Shown here one piece after another: positions 1 through 8,114 of a DNA stretch of 20,098 nt. The notes below the pieces were generated by a model that saw nothing but the letters and a program-made list of their open reading frames with translations, had not been told where the DNA came from and did no database searches. A program made the translations under genes and the position numbers. The stretch spans positions 1 to 20,098 of the forward strand of contig JAGXIS010000052.1 in the NCBI GenBank assembly GCA_024635465.1, given 5' to 3'. Position 1 is the first letter of the stretch; each line of letters begins with the position of its first letter. This DNA is from Bacteroidota bacterium. Its GTDB lineage: Bacteria > Bacteroidota > Rhodothermia > Balneolales > Balneolaceae.

Positions 1-879
1 ACACAATCCTTGTCAGAACAATCATCTGATATTAAAACTATGCTCGCAATTGCGGCAGGTTGTGAACTTCATTCTGAACATCATTTGGCAGCAGCCATTC
101 TGGATAAAGCAGCCGAACTGAAGGTTACACCCGAAAAAACGGAGAATATGACAGCTGTTCCCGGTAAAGGTGTATCGGCTCAACTGAATGGGTCGAAGGT
201 TTCCGTCGGTAACCTGAAAATGTATGAGAATAGAATCAAACAGTGGAATTCGGCGTTTCTGGATAAGGCAGAATCTCTCAGAATGGAGGGAAAAACGGTG
301 GTTTTTGTTGAACATGATAGTCAGCCGATCGGATTGATTGCCCTGGCAGATCAACTGCGACCTACAGCCGTTCAAACGATCAAAGAACTTAAGAATCTTG
401 GAATTAAAAAAATGGTAATGCTGACGGGTGATAACCAAGGGGTGGCAGAATCAATCGCGAAATCGCTCGGACTGGATGGAATTTATGCTGAATTACTGCC
501 GGAGGAAAAAGTAGATGCCATAAAAAAACTTATGGAAAATGGTACTGTAGCGATGATAGGTGACGGCGTGAATGATGCCCCTGCATTGGCAATTAGTGAC
601 CTCGGAATCGCAATGGGGGCAGCCGGTACCGATGTGGCATTAGAAACGGCTGATATTGTTCTCATGGGGGATGACCTTACCAAATTGCCCTACCTAATCA
701 CCCTTGCACGAAAATCCAGGAAAGTGGTGTGGCAAAATATAACGATCAGCATGGCGGTCATTGTAATGTTACTTATCAGTGTTTTTCTTGTAGATCTCCC
801 ACTGACACTCGGAGTGGTCGGACATGAAGGAAGCACTCTGATTGTTGTGCTGAATGGACTACGTTTGTTGTGGCATTAA
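1..879 (+). CDS. P1B-type heavy-metal transporting ATPase, C-terminal part (5' end outside window)
   Basis: This is the 3' part of a P-type ATPase that pumps a transition-metal cation across the inner membrane. The frame is open from the first base, so the N-terminus, the DKTGT phosphorylation site and the first membrane helices lie upstream of the window. Visible parts are the nucleotide-binding domain with the SEH motif (bases 73-81), the TGDN motif (424-435), the hinge motif GDGVNDAPAL (559-588) and two closing membrane helices. The last helix carries HEGST (823-837) followed by a VxLNxLRLL pattern. From family knowledge this is the TM8 signature of subgroup P1B-4 (CoaT/PfeT/HMA1-like), which exports Co, Fe(II), Zn or Ni rather than Cu. 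The metal cannot be fixed without the TM6 motif. The usual SEHPL is SEHHL here. It ends 7 bp from the convergent amidohydrolase. Confidence 0.9.
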   Translation, partial: TQSLSEQSSDIKTMLAIAAGCELHSEHHLAAAILDKAAELKVTPEKTENMTAVPGKGVSAQLNGSKVSVGNLKMYENRIKQWNSAFLDKAESLRMEGKTVVFVEHDSQPIGLIALADQLRPTAVQTIKELKNLGIKKMVMLTGDNQGVAESIAKSLGLDGIYAELLPEEKVDAIKKLMENGTVAMIGDGVNDAPALAISDLGIAMGAAGTDVALETADIVLMGDDLTKLPYLITLARKSRKVVWQNITISMAVIVMLLISVFLVDLPLTLGVVGHEGSTLIVVLNGLRLLWH

Positions 880-886
880 AAAACGT

Positions 887-2254
887 TTATCGCCGTTCAC
901 GGATTTCATTTAACATCTCATCAAATTCATCCCGACTGATATAGTCACCGTCAGAAATCACACCCATTATCCGGTTGTTGAACGGGATTGTCTCCAGCGG
1001 GTTAGCGTTGAGAAGAATCAAATCAGCTCGGTATCCTATAGCAACTTTTCCGGCCTTATCCTCCTCGCCCAGGTATTCTGCCACATTCACTGTTCCGGCT
1101 TTCAGGGCTTCATAGGGAGTTAATCCCGCACTAACGAGAAGCTCCAGTTCTCGATGTGCCGAAAAGCCGGGTGGATTAAAAATCTGCGGTGCATCGGCGC
1201 CCAGCATCAGTCCGGCCCCAACATCCTGAATCGCTTTGGTTAACAGATTACGAAGCTCTAAAAATCGCTCTGCCTGTTCCGCATCATAGTCGTCTTGTTG
1301 TCGAATGTTATTCACAAAATTGACCCAACCTGCTACAGTTTCTGAAGGCATATACTCCATTCCCGGCCATTCACGCATTACATCTGTTGATAGATCGGGG
1401 TTAAATACATTGTGCATCAGCGTATTGGTGGGCACATTCCAAACACCTGCCTCGCGGGTCATTATAGCAGCCTCCTCAATTCGGCCTTCATCTGCAGCGT
1501 GTGCAAGATCATATCCGAAATAAATAATAGATGGATCTTCGCGATCTTCCGGGTTACCTGCCAGAAACTCCATGTACCGATCCAAGTGATCGATGGTACC
1601 CTGTCCCGCTTCCAGGCTACGTATCAATCCTACATCATGAGAGATGTGACCTGAAAATTCTATCCCAATCTCATTGGCCTCATTTGCCATAGCATTAAAC
1701 TGTTCCATAGTAAGTCCGGGATGCAATTTCAATAAATCATATCCTGCCTCAAACTGGTCATGTACCATTTGCCGTATCTGATCAGGATCTCCAGCCGAAT
1801 TACCGTTAAATGATGGACCTGAAGTAAAAATTCTTGGGCTAATAATCTCCCCCGTGGCAGCTTGTTCTCGTAAATCCAGGTGGGCCTGTTGGCCTAACAT
1901 CCCGCGAATCGTGGTAATACCCTGCGACAGGTAGAGCGTTAAAGCGTCCAGCATCCTCTGATCTCCTTGATTATCAGGTGGGATATGGGCGTGCATCTCA
2001 GCCAACCCTGGCATCACATAATAGTTCCCCTCTACAACCGTGGCATCACCTCCGTACTGCGCTTCATCAGCCGGTCCAATCCAACTGATGATTCCGTCTT
2101 CAATAAATAGAGTTTGCCCTTCACTTATTTGATCGTCCTCCATAGTAAGGAGAGATACATTATGTATTACCAAATCGGGAGATTCCTGAGCTTCGCAAGT
2201 AGAAAAAATCAAAAAAACGACAAGAAAAACCGATAAGAAGATGTACCGTATCAT
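887..2254 (-). CDS. Secreted metal-dependent amidohydrolase (imidazolonepropionase-like)
   Basis: This 455-residue protein belongs to the amidohydrolase superfamily and should hydrolyse an amide or cyclic-amide bond outside the cytoplasm. Residues 1-22 form a signal peptide (hydrophobic core, then TCEA before QE); C20 lacks a good lipobox, so cleavage by signal peptidase I is favoured. The core follows the superfamily order: small beta-sandwich start (SLLTMEDD...), then HAH at 88-90, K176 (LLKLHPG, the candidate carboxylated or metal-bridging lysine), H203 (SGHIS), H223 (IDHLD) and D354 (LGADAP). The tail (GYRADLILLNANPLE) closes the sandwich. All expected metal ligands are present, so it is probably active. 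Substrate is unknown; secreted relatives include dipeptidases and prolidase-like enzymes. It lies 133 bp downstream of the histidine kinase on the same strand and could share its transcript or use its own promoter. Confidence 0.88.
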   Translation of the reverse strand: MIRYIFLSVFLVVFLIFSTCEAQESPDLVIHNVSLLTMEDDQISEGQTLFIEDGIISWIGPADEAQYGGDATVVEGNYYVMPGLAEMHAHIPPDNQGDQRMLDALTLYLSQGITTIRGMLGQQAHLDLREQAATGEIISPRIFTSGPSFNGNSAGDPDQIRQMVHDQFEAGYDLLKLHPGLTMEQFNAMANEANEIGIEFSGHISHDVGLIRSLEAGQGTIDHLDRYMEFLAGNPEDREDPSIIYFGYDLAHAADEGRIEEAAIMTREAGVWNVPTNTLMHNVFNPDLSTDVMREWPGMEYMPSETVAGWVNFVNNIRQQDDYDAEQAERFLELRNLLTKAIQDVGAGLMLGADAPQIFNPPGFSAHRELELLVSAGLTPYEALKAGTVNVAEYLGEEDKAGKVAIGYRADLILLNANPLETIPFNNRIMGVISDGDYISRDEFDEMLNEIRERR

Positions 2255-2294
2255 AGCAGGAAGGTTTGATTTACATTATTTTTCACGAAAAATA

Positions 2295-2302
2295 CAAAAC
2301 TA
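2295..2302 (-). promoter_or_regulatory. Possible Bacteroidota-type -7 element for the amidohydrolase
   Basis: Read on the minus strand this is TAGTTTTG, which fits the Bacteroidota -7 consensus TAnnTTTG and lies about 40 bases upstream of the amidohydrolase ATG. A TTG at the expected -33 spacing was not found (the nearest are too close or too far), so only half of the promoter is supported. Confidence 0.25.
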
Positions 2303-2387
2303 TTTAGAGCAATGTATGGGCCCAGATACAAGATACAGGCACCTGTCAGTAGCTGTTAGAAAGTACCTGAAACTGATTACTCCCTAA

Positions 2388-4010
2388 CTAATTTTCCTTA
2401 GAAATAATCGACTTCAAAGGAATCTCAAAGTGATGTGAAGTGCCATTTTTGCCTGTATCAATCTTCATGGTTGCATCCAATTGATCTGTAAAATTCTTCA
2501 CCAAAATCATGCCGAGTGACGAACTTTTCTTAACATATTTTTCCTTTGAAATACCGGACCCGTTATCTCGGATTTTCAAAGTGATAGTGTCATCATTGAT
2601 AGCTGTAACAATTGAAATCTCGCCCTCACTTTTATTATTGAAAGCATGTTTATGAGCATTAATCAATATTTCACTTACCATTAATCCAAAGGGTATGGCT
2701 TTTGCCATATCAATTCTCATATCCTCAATCATATAACGAAGTTCAATATTTTTTTCGCTGCTTAGAAAAGATTTGTGTGTAGCATTCGCAATATTTTCAA
2801 GGTAGTCTTTGAGACTGATATTTGAAAAATCAGGGGTATTGTAGAGAGCATCATGTGCCAGCGACATCGTACTGATTCTCGATTGAGAGATCTTTAGTAA
2901 ATCAGCCAGTTCTTCATTATCACTCATGATTTCTTGCAACTCAAGCAAACCATGAACTTGAGCCAGGTTATTTTTAACCCGATGCTGAATCTCCTTGAAT
3001 AAGACCTCTTTTTCAGCAAGGGATTGTTTTAATCTCTTTTTACTCTCTTGCAGATCTCTTGTACGATCATCAACTTTCTTTTGGAGTGTGCTATTCCAAT
3101 TATTCAACAGATAAATGGCTGTTGAGGCTGTAATGATTATGAGCCCTAAAGAAGTCCATACAATAATCTCAAAGGCTTCAATGGATCCAAGTAAATCAAC
3201 TGCGGGGACAATTTCATAGTTTCTGACGATATCAAGAATATTCAATCGCCCAAGAGTGTACCCTGAAAAAATAAAAATACCCAGTGTGATCGCAACCGTT
3301 ATAACCGATCCGTAGATCCATTTAATGGATACCTTTTTTTCCGGTGGAAGTGAAAAAACTTCTTCTTTAAATCGTTCGATAACCGGAGAGAGGAAAAAGA
3401 TGAATACACCGGCAATCAAAAGAGTTTGAAAGAAAATACCGGTCCACCAGCTTTTCCAGATAACCAATGTCTCCGGTGCTGTAAGTTCATGAAAAAATCC
3501 CCAAATAAATGCGCCCATCGAACTTGCAAAGGAAGCTAAAAAGGTGACTACAATAAAAAATGCGATACTTTTTAAATTGCGAAGATTGTAATCAATGCGA
3601 ATACTCTGGTAGGCTAGCGCATAAAGCCCCATACCCAAAACAAAGGATAGACCAATTAATGTTGACCATAGAACCGGAATTCCCGACAAATAGGCAACAA
3701 CAAATGAGTTTAAATAGACCGGTAAAAACCCCCACTCAAACCCAAACCAGTAGAGCAGAAGAATGCCTAAAATGAGAACGGGATTAAAAATAAAAAGTTC
3801 TGTAAGGGCTAAACTTCCAATCGAAACGGAGAACCACTCATGCTGAGTTATCAATGCTGAGAGGTAAAAACTGCCCAGAACAATCAGAAACCAACTTGCT
3901 AAATAGAGTAGAATTTTAAAATCTGTAAGCTTGTGTTCGGATAGGAGATAATCAGTGGTCAAAGGTCTCCATCTTAAATATAATTCAGACCTAACATTTG
4001 CACTCCCCAT
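2388..4010 (-). CDS. Membrane sensor histidine kinase, HisKA_2/HWE-like, with MASE1-like N-terminus
   Basis: This 540-residue membrane sensor kinase should autophosphorylate on histidine and pass the phosphate to an unidentified response regulator. The N-terminal half has about eight hydrophobic helices and resembles a MASE1-type integral-membrane sensor (pattern NPVLILGILLLYWFG...), a family assignment held with moderate confidence. A final helix (about 280-303) leads into a short coiled coil (about 305-340). The dimerisation motif FKEIQHRVKNNL places the phospho-acceptor at H343, as in HisKA_2 kinases. The ATPase domain shows EILINAHKHAF (N451) and DNGSGI (D482), then SLGMILVKNF. The ATG at 4010 was chosen; an in-frame TTG at 4043 would add 11 residues, and neither has a clear ribosome-binding site. 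It is divergent from the symporter gene. No receiver-domain gene occurs in the window. Confidence 0.88.
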   Translation of the reverse strand: MGSANVRSELYLRWRPLTTDYLLSEHKLTDFKILLYLASWFLIVLGSFYLSALITQHEWFSVSIGSLALTELFIFNPVLILGILLLYWFGFEWGFLPVYLNSFVVAYLSGIPVLWSTLIGLSFVLGMGLYALAYQSIRIDYNLRNLKSIAFFIVVTFLASFASSMGAFIWGFFHELTAPETLVIWKSWWTGIFFQTLLIAGVFIFFLSPVIERFKEEVFSLPPEKKVSIKWIYGSVITVAITLGIFIFSGYTLGRLNILDIVRNYEIVPAVDLLGSIEAFEIIVWTSLGLIIITASTAIYLLNNWNSTLQKKVDDRTRDLQESKKRLKQSLAEKEVLFKEIQHRVKNNLAQVHGLLELQEIMSDNEELADLLKISQSRISTMSLAHDALYNTPDFSNISLKDYLENIANATHKSFLSSEKNIELRYMIEDMRIDMAKAIPFGLMVSEILINAHKHAFNNKSEGEISIVTAINDDTITLKIRDNGSGISKEKYVKKSSSLGMILVKNFTDQLDATMKIDTGKNGTSHHFEIPLKSIISKEN

Positions 4011-4247
4011 AGTAATTGCGTTTAAATTTGAGCTATTTAGCAAAAACTGCTAATCAATTTAGAATTACAGTACATTGGATGAATATAATTAGCGAATACC
4101 ATAAAACATAGGAATTACTAATAATAACGATCTATAAACTAATTGGAACCATTTTTAAGAGGCCATAAAATCGAAGTAAGTGCTGAAAGAAACTTGATTT
4201 GAAGTAAATTTATCCATAGTTACTACCCATTCATTTTTTAATGCAAT

Positions 4248-5693
4248 ATGTCTATGCATCCAATTGACCTGTCTATTTTTATCATCTACATCCTGTCACT
4301 GTTCGCTTTTGGGATTTTCTTTTTCCGAAAAAATGAAAGTGGTGATGACTACTATGTTGGTGGTCGTAAGATGAAGAGTTACCACGTAGGCCTTTCGGTC
4401 GTAGCTACCGACGTGGGTGGCGGTTTCTCAATCGGTTTGGGTGGACTCGGATTTGTAATGGGCCTCTCCGGCTCCTGGATGCTCTTCACGGGCCTTTTAG
4501 GCGCATGGCTGGCAGCCGTTCTTCTGATTCCAAAAGTGAAAGGTAACCCGGCATTTGATAAAGCATATACATTTCCTCAAATTTTCGAGCACTACTATAG
4601 CGCAAATGTCGCATTTGTGGCAGCAGTGATCTCTGCCATAGGTTATGCCGGATTCACCAGTTCTCAAATGCTCGCCGGGGCTAAATTGGCAAGCGGGACT
4701 TTTGTAGGGCTCGACCTCAATTCTGCGCTCTATTTAATGGGTGCAGTCGCTATTATCTACACGGTATTAGGAGGCTTAAAGGCCGTTATCTATACGGATA
4801 CTGTACAATGGATTTTACTGATGTCCGGACTCATATTCATAGGGATTCCGATCGCTTACATTGAGATTGGAGGTATAGAGGCAATTCGCTCTACAGTAGC
4901 GCCTGAAATGCTGTCTCTCACCAATGTGAGTTGGCAAGATCTGGTTTATTGGGCAGTAACCATCATCCCGATCTGGTTTGTGGGCATGACTCTCTACCAG
5001 AGAATCTATGCATGTCATGACGAAAAAACGGCTAAAAAAGCGTGGTATCTGGCCGGGATTTTTGAATGGCCTATCATGGCTTTTTTAGGTGTGGCATTGG
5101 GTTTATTTGCACGAGTGGCTGCAGAACAAGGAATGTTCGCCTACTTGGGGGCTCCTGATATCGCTGAAACAGATCCGGAAACAGGTTTGCCGATGCTCCT
5201 CAGAACGGTACTTCCCGTTGGTTTTTTAGGAGTGATGATGGCATCATACTTCTCAGCTATTTTGTCTACTGCAGATAGCTGTTTAATGGCTTCGTCCGGG
5301 AATGTTGTCACGGATATCATTGGTAGATTTACACCTTTTGATCCCAATAGTAAACGATTTGTACGAATTTCTCAGTTCGTGACTCTCATCATTGGAGTAT
5401 TAGCTCTGGTTTTAGCCGCCAACATGAACAATGTATTAGACTTGATGCTGGATTCTTATGCATTTATGGTATCCGGACTCTTTGTTCCGGTTATCGGCGC
5501 CCTCTTTTGGAGTAGAAGCACAGCTGCCGGTGCAATGTCTGCGATGATCATCGGTGGTTGTACAACATTAACTTTACGCTATCTGTTAATAGAGTTACCT
5601 TACGGTCTCGATGCAAATTTATTTGGAATTACAGCTTCGGCAATAGCATTTGTAACTGTAAGCCTGTTAACTGAAAAAAAGAGAGAATCATAA
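4248..5693 (+). CDS. Sodium:solute symporter (SSS family)
   Basis: This 481-residue inner-membrane protein has about 13 hydrophobic segments and should couple uptake of a small solute to sodium entry. Family features are the DDYYVGGRKM motif after TM1 (residues 33-42), the glycine-rich TM2 stretch TDVGGGFSIGLGGLGF (54-69), and the TM8 motif SAILSTADSCLMASSGNVVTD (about 335-358), whose Ser/Thr residues match the Na2 site region in SSS transporters such as vSGLT. The LeuT-type fold is known for the family. The substrate cannot be read from sequence. It begins a co-oriented block and is 1 bp from the acetyltransferase gene, so an amino acid, peptide or acylated amino acid is a reasonable contextual guess. 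A second in-frame ATG lies at 4254. Confidence 0.9.
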   Translation: MSMHPIDLSIFIIYILSLFAFGIFFFRKNESGDDYYVGGRKMKSYHVGLSVVATDVGGGFSIGLGGLGFVMGLSGSWMLFTGLLGAWLAAVLLIPKVKGNPAFDKAYTFPQIFEHYYSANVAFVAAVISAIGYAGFTSSQMLAGAKLASGTFVGLDLNSALYLMGAVAIIYTVLGGLKAVIYTDTVQWILLMSGLIFIGIPIAYIEIGGIEAIRSTVAPEMLSLTNVSWQDLVYWAVTIIPIWFVGMTLYQRIYACHDEKTAKKAWYLAGIFEWPIMAFLGVALGLFARVAAEQGMFAYLGAPDIAETDPETGLPMLLRTVLPVGFLGVMMASYFSAILSTADSCLMASSGNVVTDIIGRFTPFDPNSKRFVRISQFVTLIIGVLALVLAANMNNVLDLMLDSYAFMVSGLFVPVIGALFWSRSTAAGAMSAMIIGGCTTLTLRYLLIELPYGLDANLFGITASAIAFVTVSLLTEKKRES

Positions 5694-5694
5694 C

Positions 5695-6144
5695 ATGAAT
5701 ATATCTTACACAACAATAGAGACAGACCACCAAGCTGAAAAACCCTTATTTTCGCGCGATGAAATTGCAAGTTTTCTAAAAAAATCACTCGAACAATACG
5801 GCGACGAAAAAAAAGCTATTCTGAAGTGTATAGCATATGCCTACAGCGATTCAGCCGGACAAGACGGTTTTATTGACATTGCCCATGAAGGAGATCGAAT
5901 TGTAGGGGTTGTCATCATCAACAATACAAATATGGGTGAATACATTCCTGAGCATATACTTGTTTATATTGCCGTAGACCCATCAACCAGAGGACAGGGT
6001 GTCGGTAAAGAGTTGATGAAAAGAGTGATACAAAAAACTGAGGGAGATATTGCCCTTCATGTTGAACCGGATAACCCGGCGAAATTTCTGTATGAAAAAT
6101 TAGGATTTACGAATAAATATTTAGAAATGAGGCTGAAAAAGTGA
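5695..6144 (+). CDS. GNAT-family N-acetyltransferase
   Basis: This 149-residue cytoplasmic protein is a single GNAT domain that should transfer acetyl from acetyl-CoA to an amine. The acetyl-CoA pyrophosphate loop is clear: YIAVDPSTRGQGVGKELM, with the R/QxxGxG signature at R99-G102-G104. The terminal part HVEPDNPAKFLYEKLGF (about 122-138) is the usual motif B with the N...A..LYEK.GF pattern. The N-terminal 55 residues are poorly conserved, as usual for the acceptor side, so the acceptor is unknown. One base separates it from the symporter stop, so the two are almost certainly co-transcribed and possibly translationally coupled. In this block of racemases and an amidase, a free amino acid or small peptide is a plausible acceptor; this is inference. 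It is followed directly by repetitive DNA. Confidence 0.85.
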   Translation: MNISYTTIETDHQAEKPLFSRDEIASFLKKSLEQYGDEKKAILKCIAYAYSDSAGQDGFIDIAHEGDRIVGVVIINNTNMGEYIPEHILVYIAVDPSTRGQGVGKELMKRVIQKTEGDIALHVEPDNPAKFLYEKLGFTNKYLEMRLKK

Positions 6145-6161
6145 AAAGGCAGAAGGCAGAA

Positions 6162-6224
6162 GTGAAAAGTGAAAAGCTGGAGCCGTTGCGACAGTCCCGA
6201 CCCCTCGGGGTGAAAAGTGAAAAG
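6162..6224. repeat. 15-bp direct repeat flanking a small CCCGA hairpin cassette
   Basis: The 15-mer GTGAAAAGTGAAAAG occurs at 6162-6176 and again at 6210-6224. Between the copies lies a hairpin with stem CCCGA (6196-6200), loop CCCC and stem TCGGG (6205-6209). The arrangement resembles a small insertion with target-like direct repeats, or a simple duplication. Similar CCCGA/TCGGG hairpins recur at 8130-8535. Confidence 0.6.
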
Positions 6225-6258
6225 GAACTAGTGAGAGGGCAGGAACCCAACCAAATGC

Positions 6259-6363
6259 GTCATCCTGATGCAGATCAGGATCTCATGCATAGAATCCTGC
6301 ATGGTTTGGCTCCTTTTAGGAAAAGGTCCCATGCACGAGATCCTGAAATAAATTCAGGATGAC
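6259..6363. repeat. 105-bp nested palindromic intergenic element
   Basis: Perfect 10-bp terminal inverted repeats (GTCATCCTGA at 6259-6268, TCAGGATGAC at 6354-6363) enclose a second pair of arms: 6275-6290 (TCAGGATCTCATGCAT) pairs with 6331-6346 at 15 of 16 positions. A third small stem, CCTTTT/AAAAGG, sits at 6312-6326. The whole could fold into a branched or cruciform structure. It lies between the acetyltransferase and the racemase genes and has no coding signal. It looks like a dispersed MITE- or REP-like element, but other copies cannot be seen in this window. It ends 46 bases before the racemase ATG, so in RNA it could affect expression of the downstream genes. Confidence 0.75.
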
Positions 6364-6409
6364 AGTTTAAATGAGAACCCTGCACTGTGATTCTTATACC
6401 TTGTAAAAC

Positions 6410-7483
6410 ATGGCTTATATAAAATTATTTAAAAAAGAGCTTCGCACTAACTATGAATATCTGGATAAGTTATTCAAAGAGAGAGGTATTAAATGGGGTA
6501 TCACGACCAAACTTGTGTGTGGTAACCGATCCTATCTGCAAGAGGTCATCAATTTGGGTATCGGTGAGGTTCACGATTCTCGAATCAGTAATCTGAAAGT
6601 GATTAAAGAGATGTCCCCTGAAACGGTTACTGTTTATATCAAACCGCCTCCACTGAATATCCTGCCTGATATTGTAAAATATGCGGACATCAGTCTGAAT
6701 ACAGAACTCTCCACTATGAATGCTCTGTCTGAAGAAGCTCAGAAGCAGGATAAGCTTCATAAAGTGATTATTATGATTGAGATGGGAGATCTTCGTGAAG
6801 GGGTGATGAGGGAAGATTTGATACATTTCTATGAGAAAGTATTTCGTCTGCCGGGAATAAGAGTTGTCGGTTTAGGTACCAATCTGAACTGCCTGCATGG
6901 AGTGATGCCGGATGAAGATAAATTGATTCAACTAGTTCTCTATAAACAGATAATTGAACTGCGTTTTAAACGGGATATACCTCTCGTTTCAGGGGGTACC
7001 ACGGTGACGATCCCCCTTTTGCTCAGAAACCTTCTTCCACATGGTGTGAACCACTTTAGGGTAGGTGAAGCACTCTTTTTTGGGAAAAATCTCTTTACAG
7101 ATGACGTGATCGAGGGGATGAGTGATCGGGTATTGGAATTTTATACTCAGATCATTGAACTTTCTGAAAAACCGACTGTACCTACGGGTGAATTGGGTAC
7201 CAATCCACAGGGTAAAAAGTCCGTGATTCCGGATGATGATTACGGTAAAACTTCCTACCGGGCGATTGTGGATATCGGTGTTCTGGATATTCAACCGGAC
7301 TATTTGATTCCGGTTGATGATCATATCAACATAACCGATGCAAGTTCAGACATGCTGATTCTTGATGTAGGCAGTAACCCGGACGGATTAAAAGTGGGTG
7401 ATATGATCCGGTTCAAATTGAAATATATGGGGGCGTTGGGATTGATGAGTTCCTACTACATCGAAAAGAAAGTAGAAGAATGA
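6410..7483 (+). CDS. Alanine/ornithine racemase family PLP-dependent enzyme
   Basis: This 357-residue cytoplasmic enzyme has the fold-type III PLP barrel of the alanine racemase N-terminal family, in the subgroup named alanine/ornithine racemase (Orr-like; also related to YhfX). The PLP lysine is K34 in ITTKLVCGN. Other family patterns are EVHDSRISNLK (about 54-64), IMIEMGDLREGV (about 121-132), a glycine-rich phosphate-binding stretch LVSGGTTVTIP (about 194-204) and HFRVGEALFFGK (about 216-227). The C-terminal region is shorter than and unlike that of Alr. It should interconvert L- and D-forms of an amino acid; ornithine is only one possibility. No good ribosome-binding site precedes the ATG. 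Its stop overlaps the next start as ATGA, so it is translationally coupled to the M23-like protein. Confidence 0.85.
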   Translation: MAYIKLFKKELRTNYEYLDKLFKERGIKWGITTKLVCGNRSYLQEVINLGIGEVHDSRISNLKVIKEMSPETVTVYIKPPPLNILPDIVKYADISLNTELSTMNALSEEAQKQDKLHKVIIMIEMGDLREGVMREDLIHFYEKVFRLPGIRVVGLGTNLNCLHGVMPDEDKLIQLVLYKQIIELRFKRDIPLVSGGTTVTIPLLLRNLLPHGVNHFRVGEALFFGKNLFTDDVIEGMSDRVLEFYTQIIELSEKPTVPTGELGTNPQGKKSVIPDDDYGKTSYRAIVDIGVLDIQPDYLIPVDDHINITDASSDMLILDVGSNPDGLKVGDMIRFKLKYMGALGLMSSYYIEKKVEE

Positions 7484-8100
7484 AAAAGAGTGAGGATTCT
7501 CCGGCGCCGATGGAAGCTAAATCTGCGCATCCTATCATGAATCTGCCCGCAGAAACCAAAATATTTGACTTCAGGCAGAGCTATAACCCGAAAAGGATGA
7601 CGGATTTTACCCTGTCAGGAAATTGGGGGATAGGCGGCTATCTGGAAAAAAGAGCCAATATGTATTTGGCACCCCAATACGGCAATCGTCGTAATGTTCA
7701 TATGGGCATCGACATCTGGGCGAATGAGGGAGAGCCGGTATTTTCACCTATCCCGGGCAAAATTGCTTACAAAGCTTATCATGGCGAAGATGGAAATTAT
7801 GGAGCGACAATTGTGTTAAAACATCAGATAGATGGCAGGGATCTGTTTGCCTTATATGGACATCTGTCAAAAAAATCCCTGGAACAATATAATGTGGACG
7901 GAAATGTGGAAGCAGGTGATATTATTGGATGGTTAGGAAGTTCGAATGAAAATGGAAATTGGCCACCTCATCTGCACTATCAAATCAGTATCAAAGATCC
8001 GGGAGAAGCAGACATGCCCGGCGTGGTTGCCGAAGAAGAGGTGGAAGTGGCGGCTAAGTTGTATCCGGATCCAAGGATACTTTTGGGTGCTGTTTATTGA
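7480..8100 (+). CDS. M23-family metallopeptidase-like protein without signal peptide
   Basis: This 206-residue protein carries an M23/LytM (lysostaphin-type) domain at about residues 68-170. The zinc site is intact: H74 and D78 (HMGID), H128 (YGHLS) and H164/H166 (PPHLHYQ). Classical members cut peptide cross-links of peptidoglycan in the periplasm, but here the N-terminus (KKSEDSPAPMEAKSAHP) is hydrophilic and has neither signal peptide nor membrane anchor, so export is not supported. The PPHLHYQ context and surrounding motifs recall the M23 domain that, as I remember it, is found fused between a kinase-like and a class III aminotransferase domain in some bacterial proteins. That would suggest a cytoplasmic role in amino-compound metabolism, but it is an unverified comparison. 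The start is fixed by the ATGA overlap with the racemase. It is followed by a long repeat region. Confidence 0.85.
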   Translation: MKKSEDSPAPMEAKSAHPIMNLPAETKIFDFRQSYNPKRMTDFTLSGNWGIGGYLEKRANMYLAPQYGNRRNVHMGIDIWANEGEPVFSPIPGKIAYKAYHGEDGNYGATIVLKHQIDGRDLFALYGHLSKKSLEQYNVDGNVEAGDIIGWLGSSNENGNWPPHLHYQISIKDPGEADMPGVVAEEEVEVAAKLYPDPRILLGAVY

Positions 8101-8114
8101 TTGCTTAACAAACG

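Noticed and set aside
10..12. TTG at base 10 as the real start of the metal ATPase
   Set aside because: The frame is open to base 1 and the visible protein lacks the phosphorylation site and the first membrane helices, so the gene continues upstream of the window.
4011..4043. TTG start at 4043 for the histidine kinase
   Set aside because: It would add only 11 hydrophilic residues with no ribosome-binding site; the ATG at 4010 gives a normal protein, so the later start was preferred.
6141..6362. Open frame of 73 codons overlapping the acetyltransferase stop
   Set aside because: It starts on GTG in a simple repeat and reads straight through the hairpin cassette and the 105-bp palindrome; the translation is repeat-derived and has no protein-like pattern.
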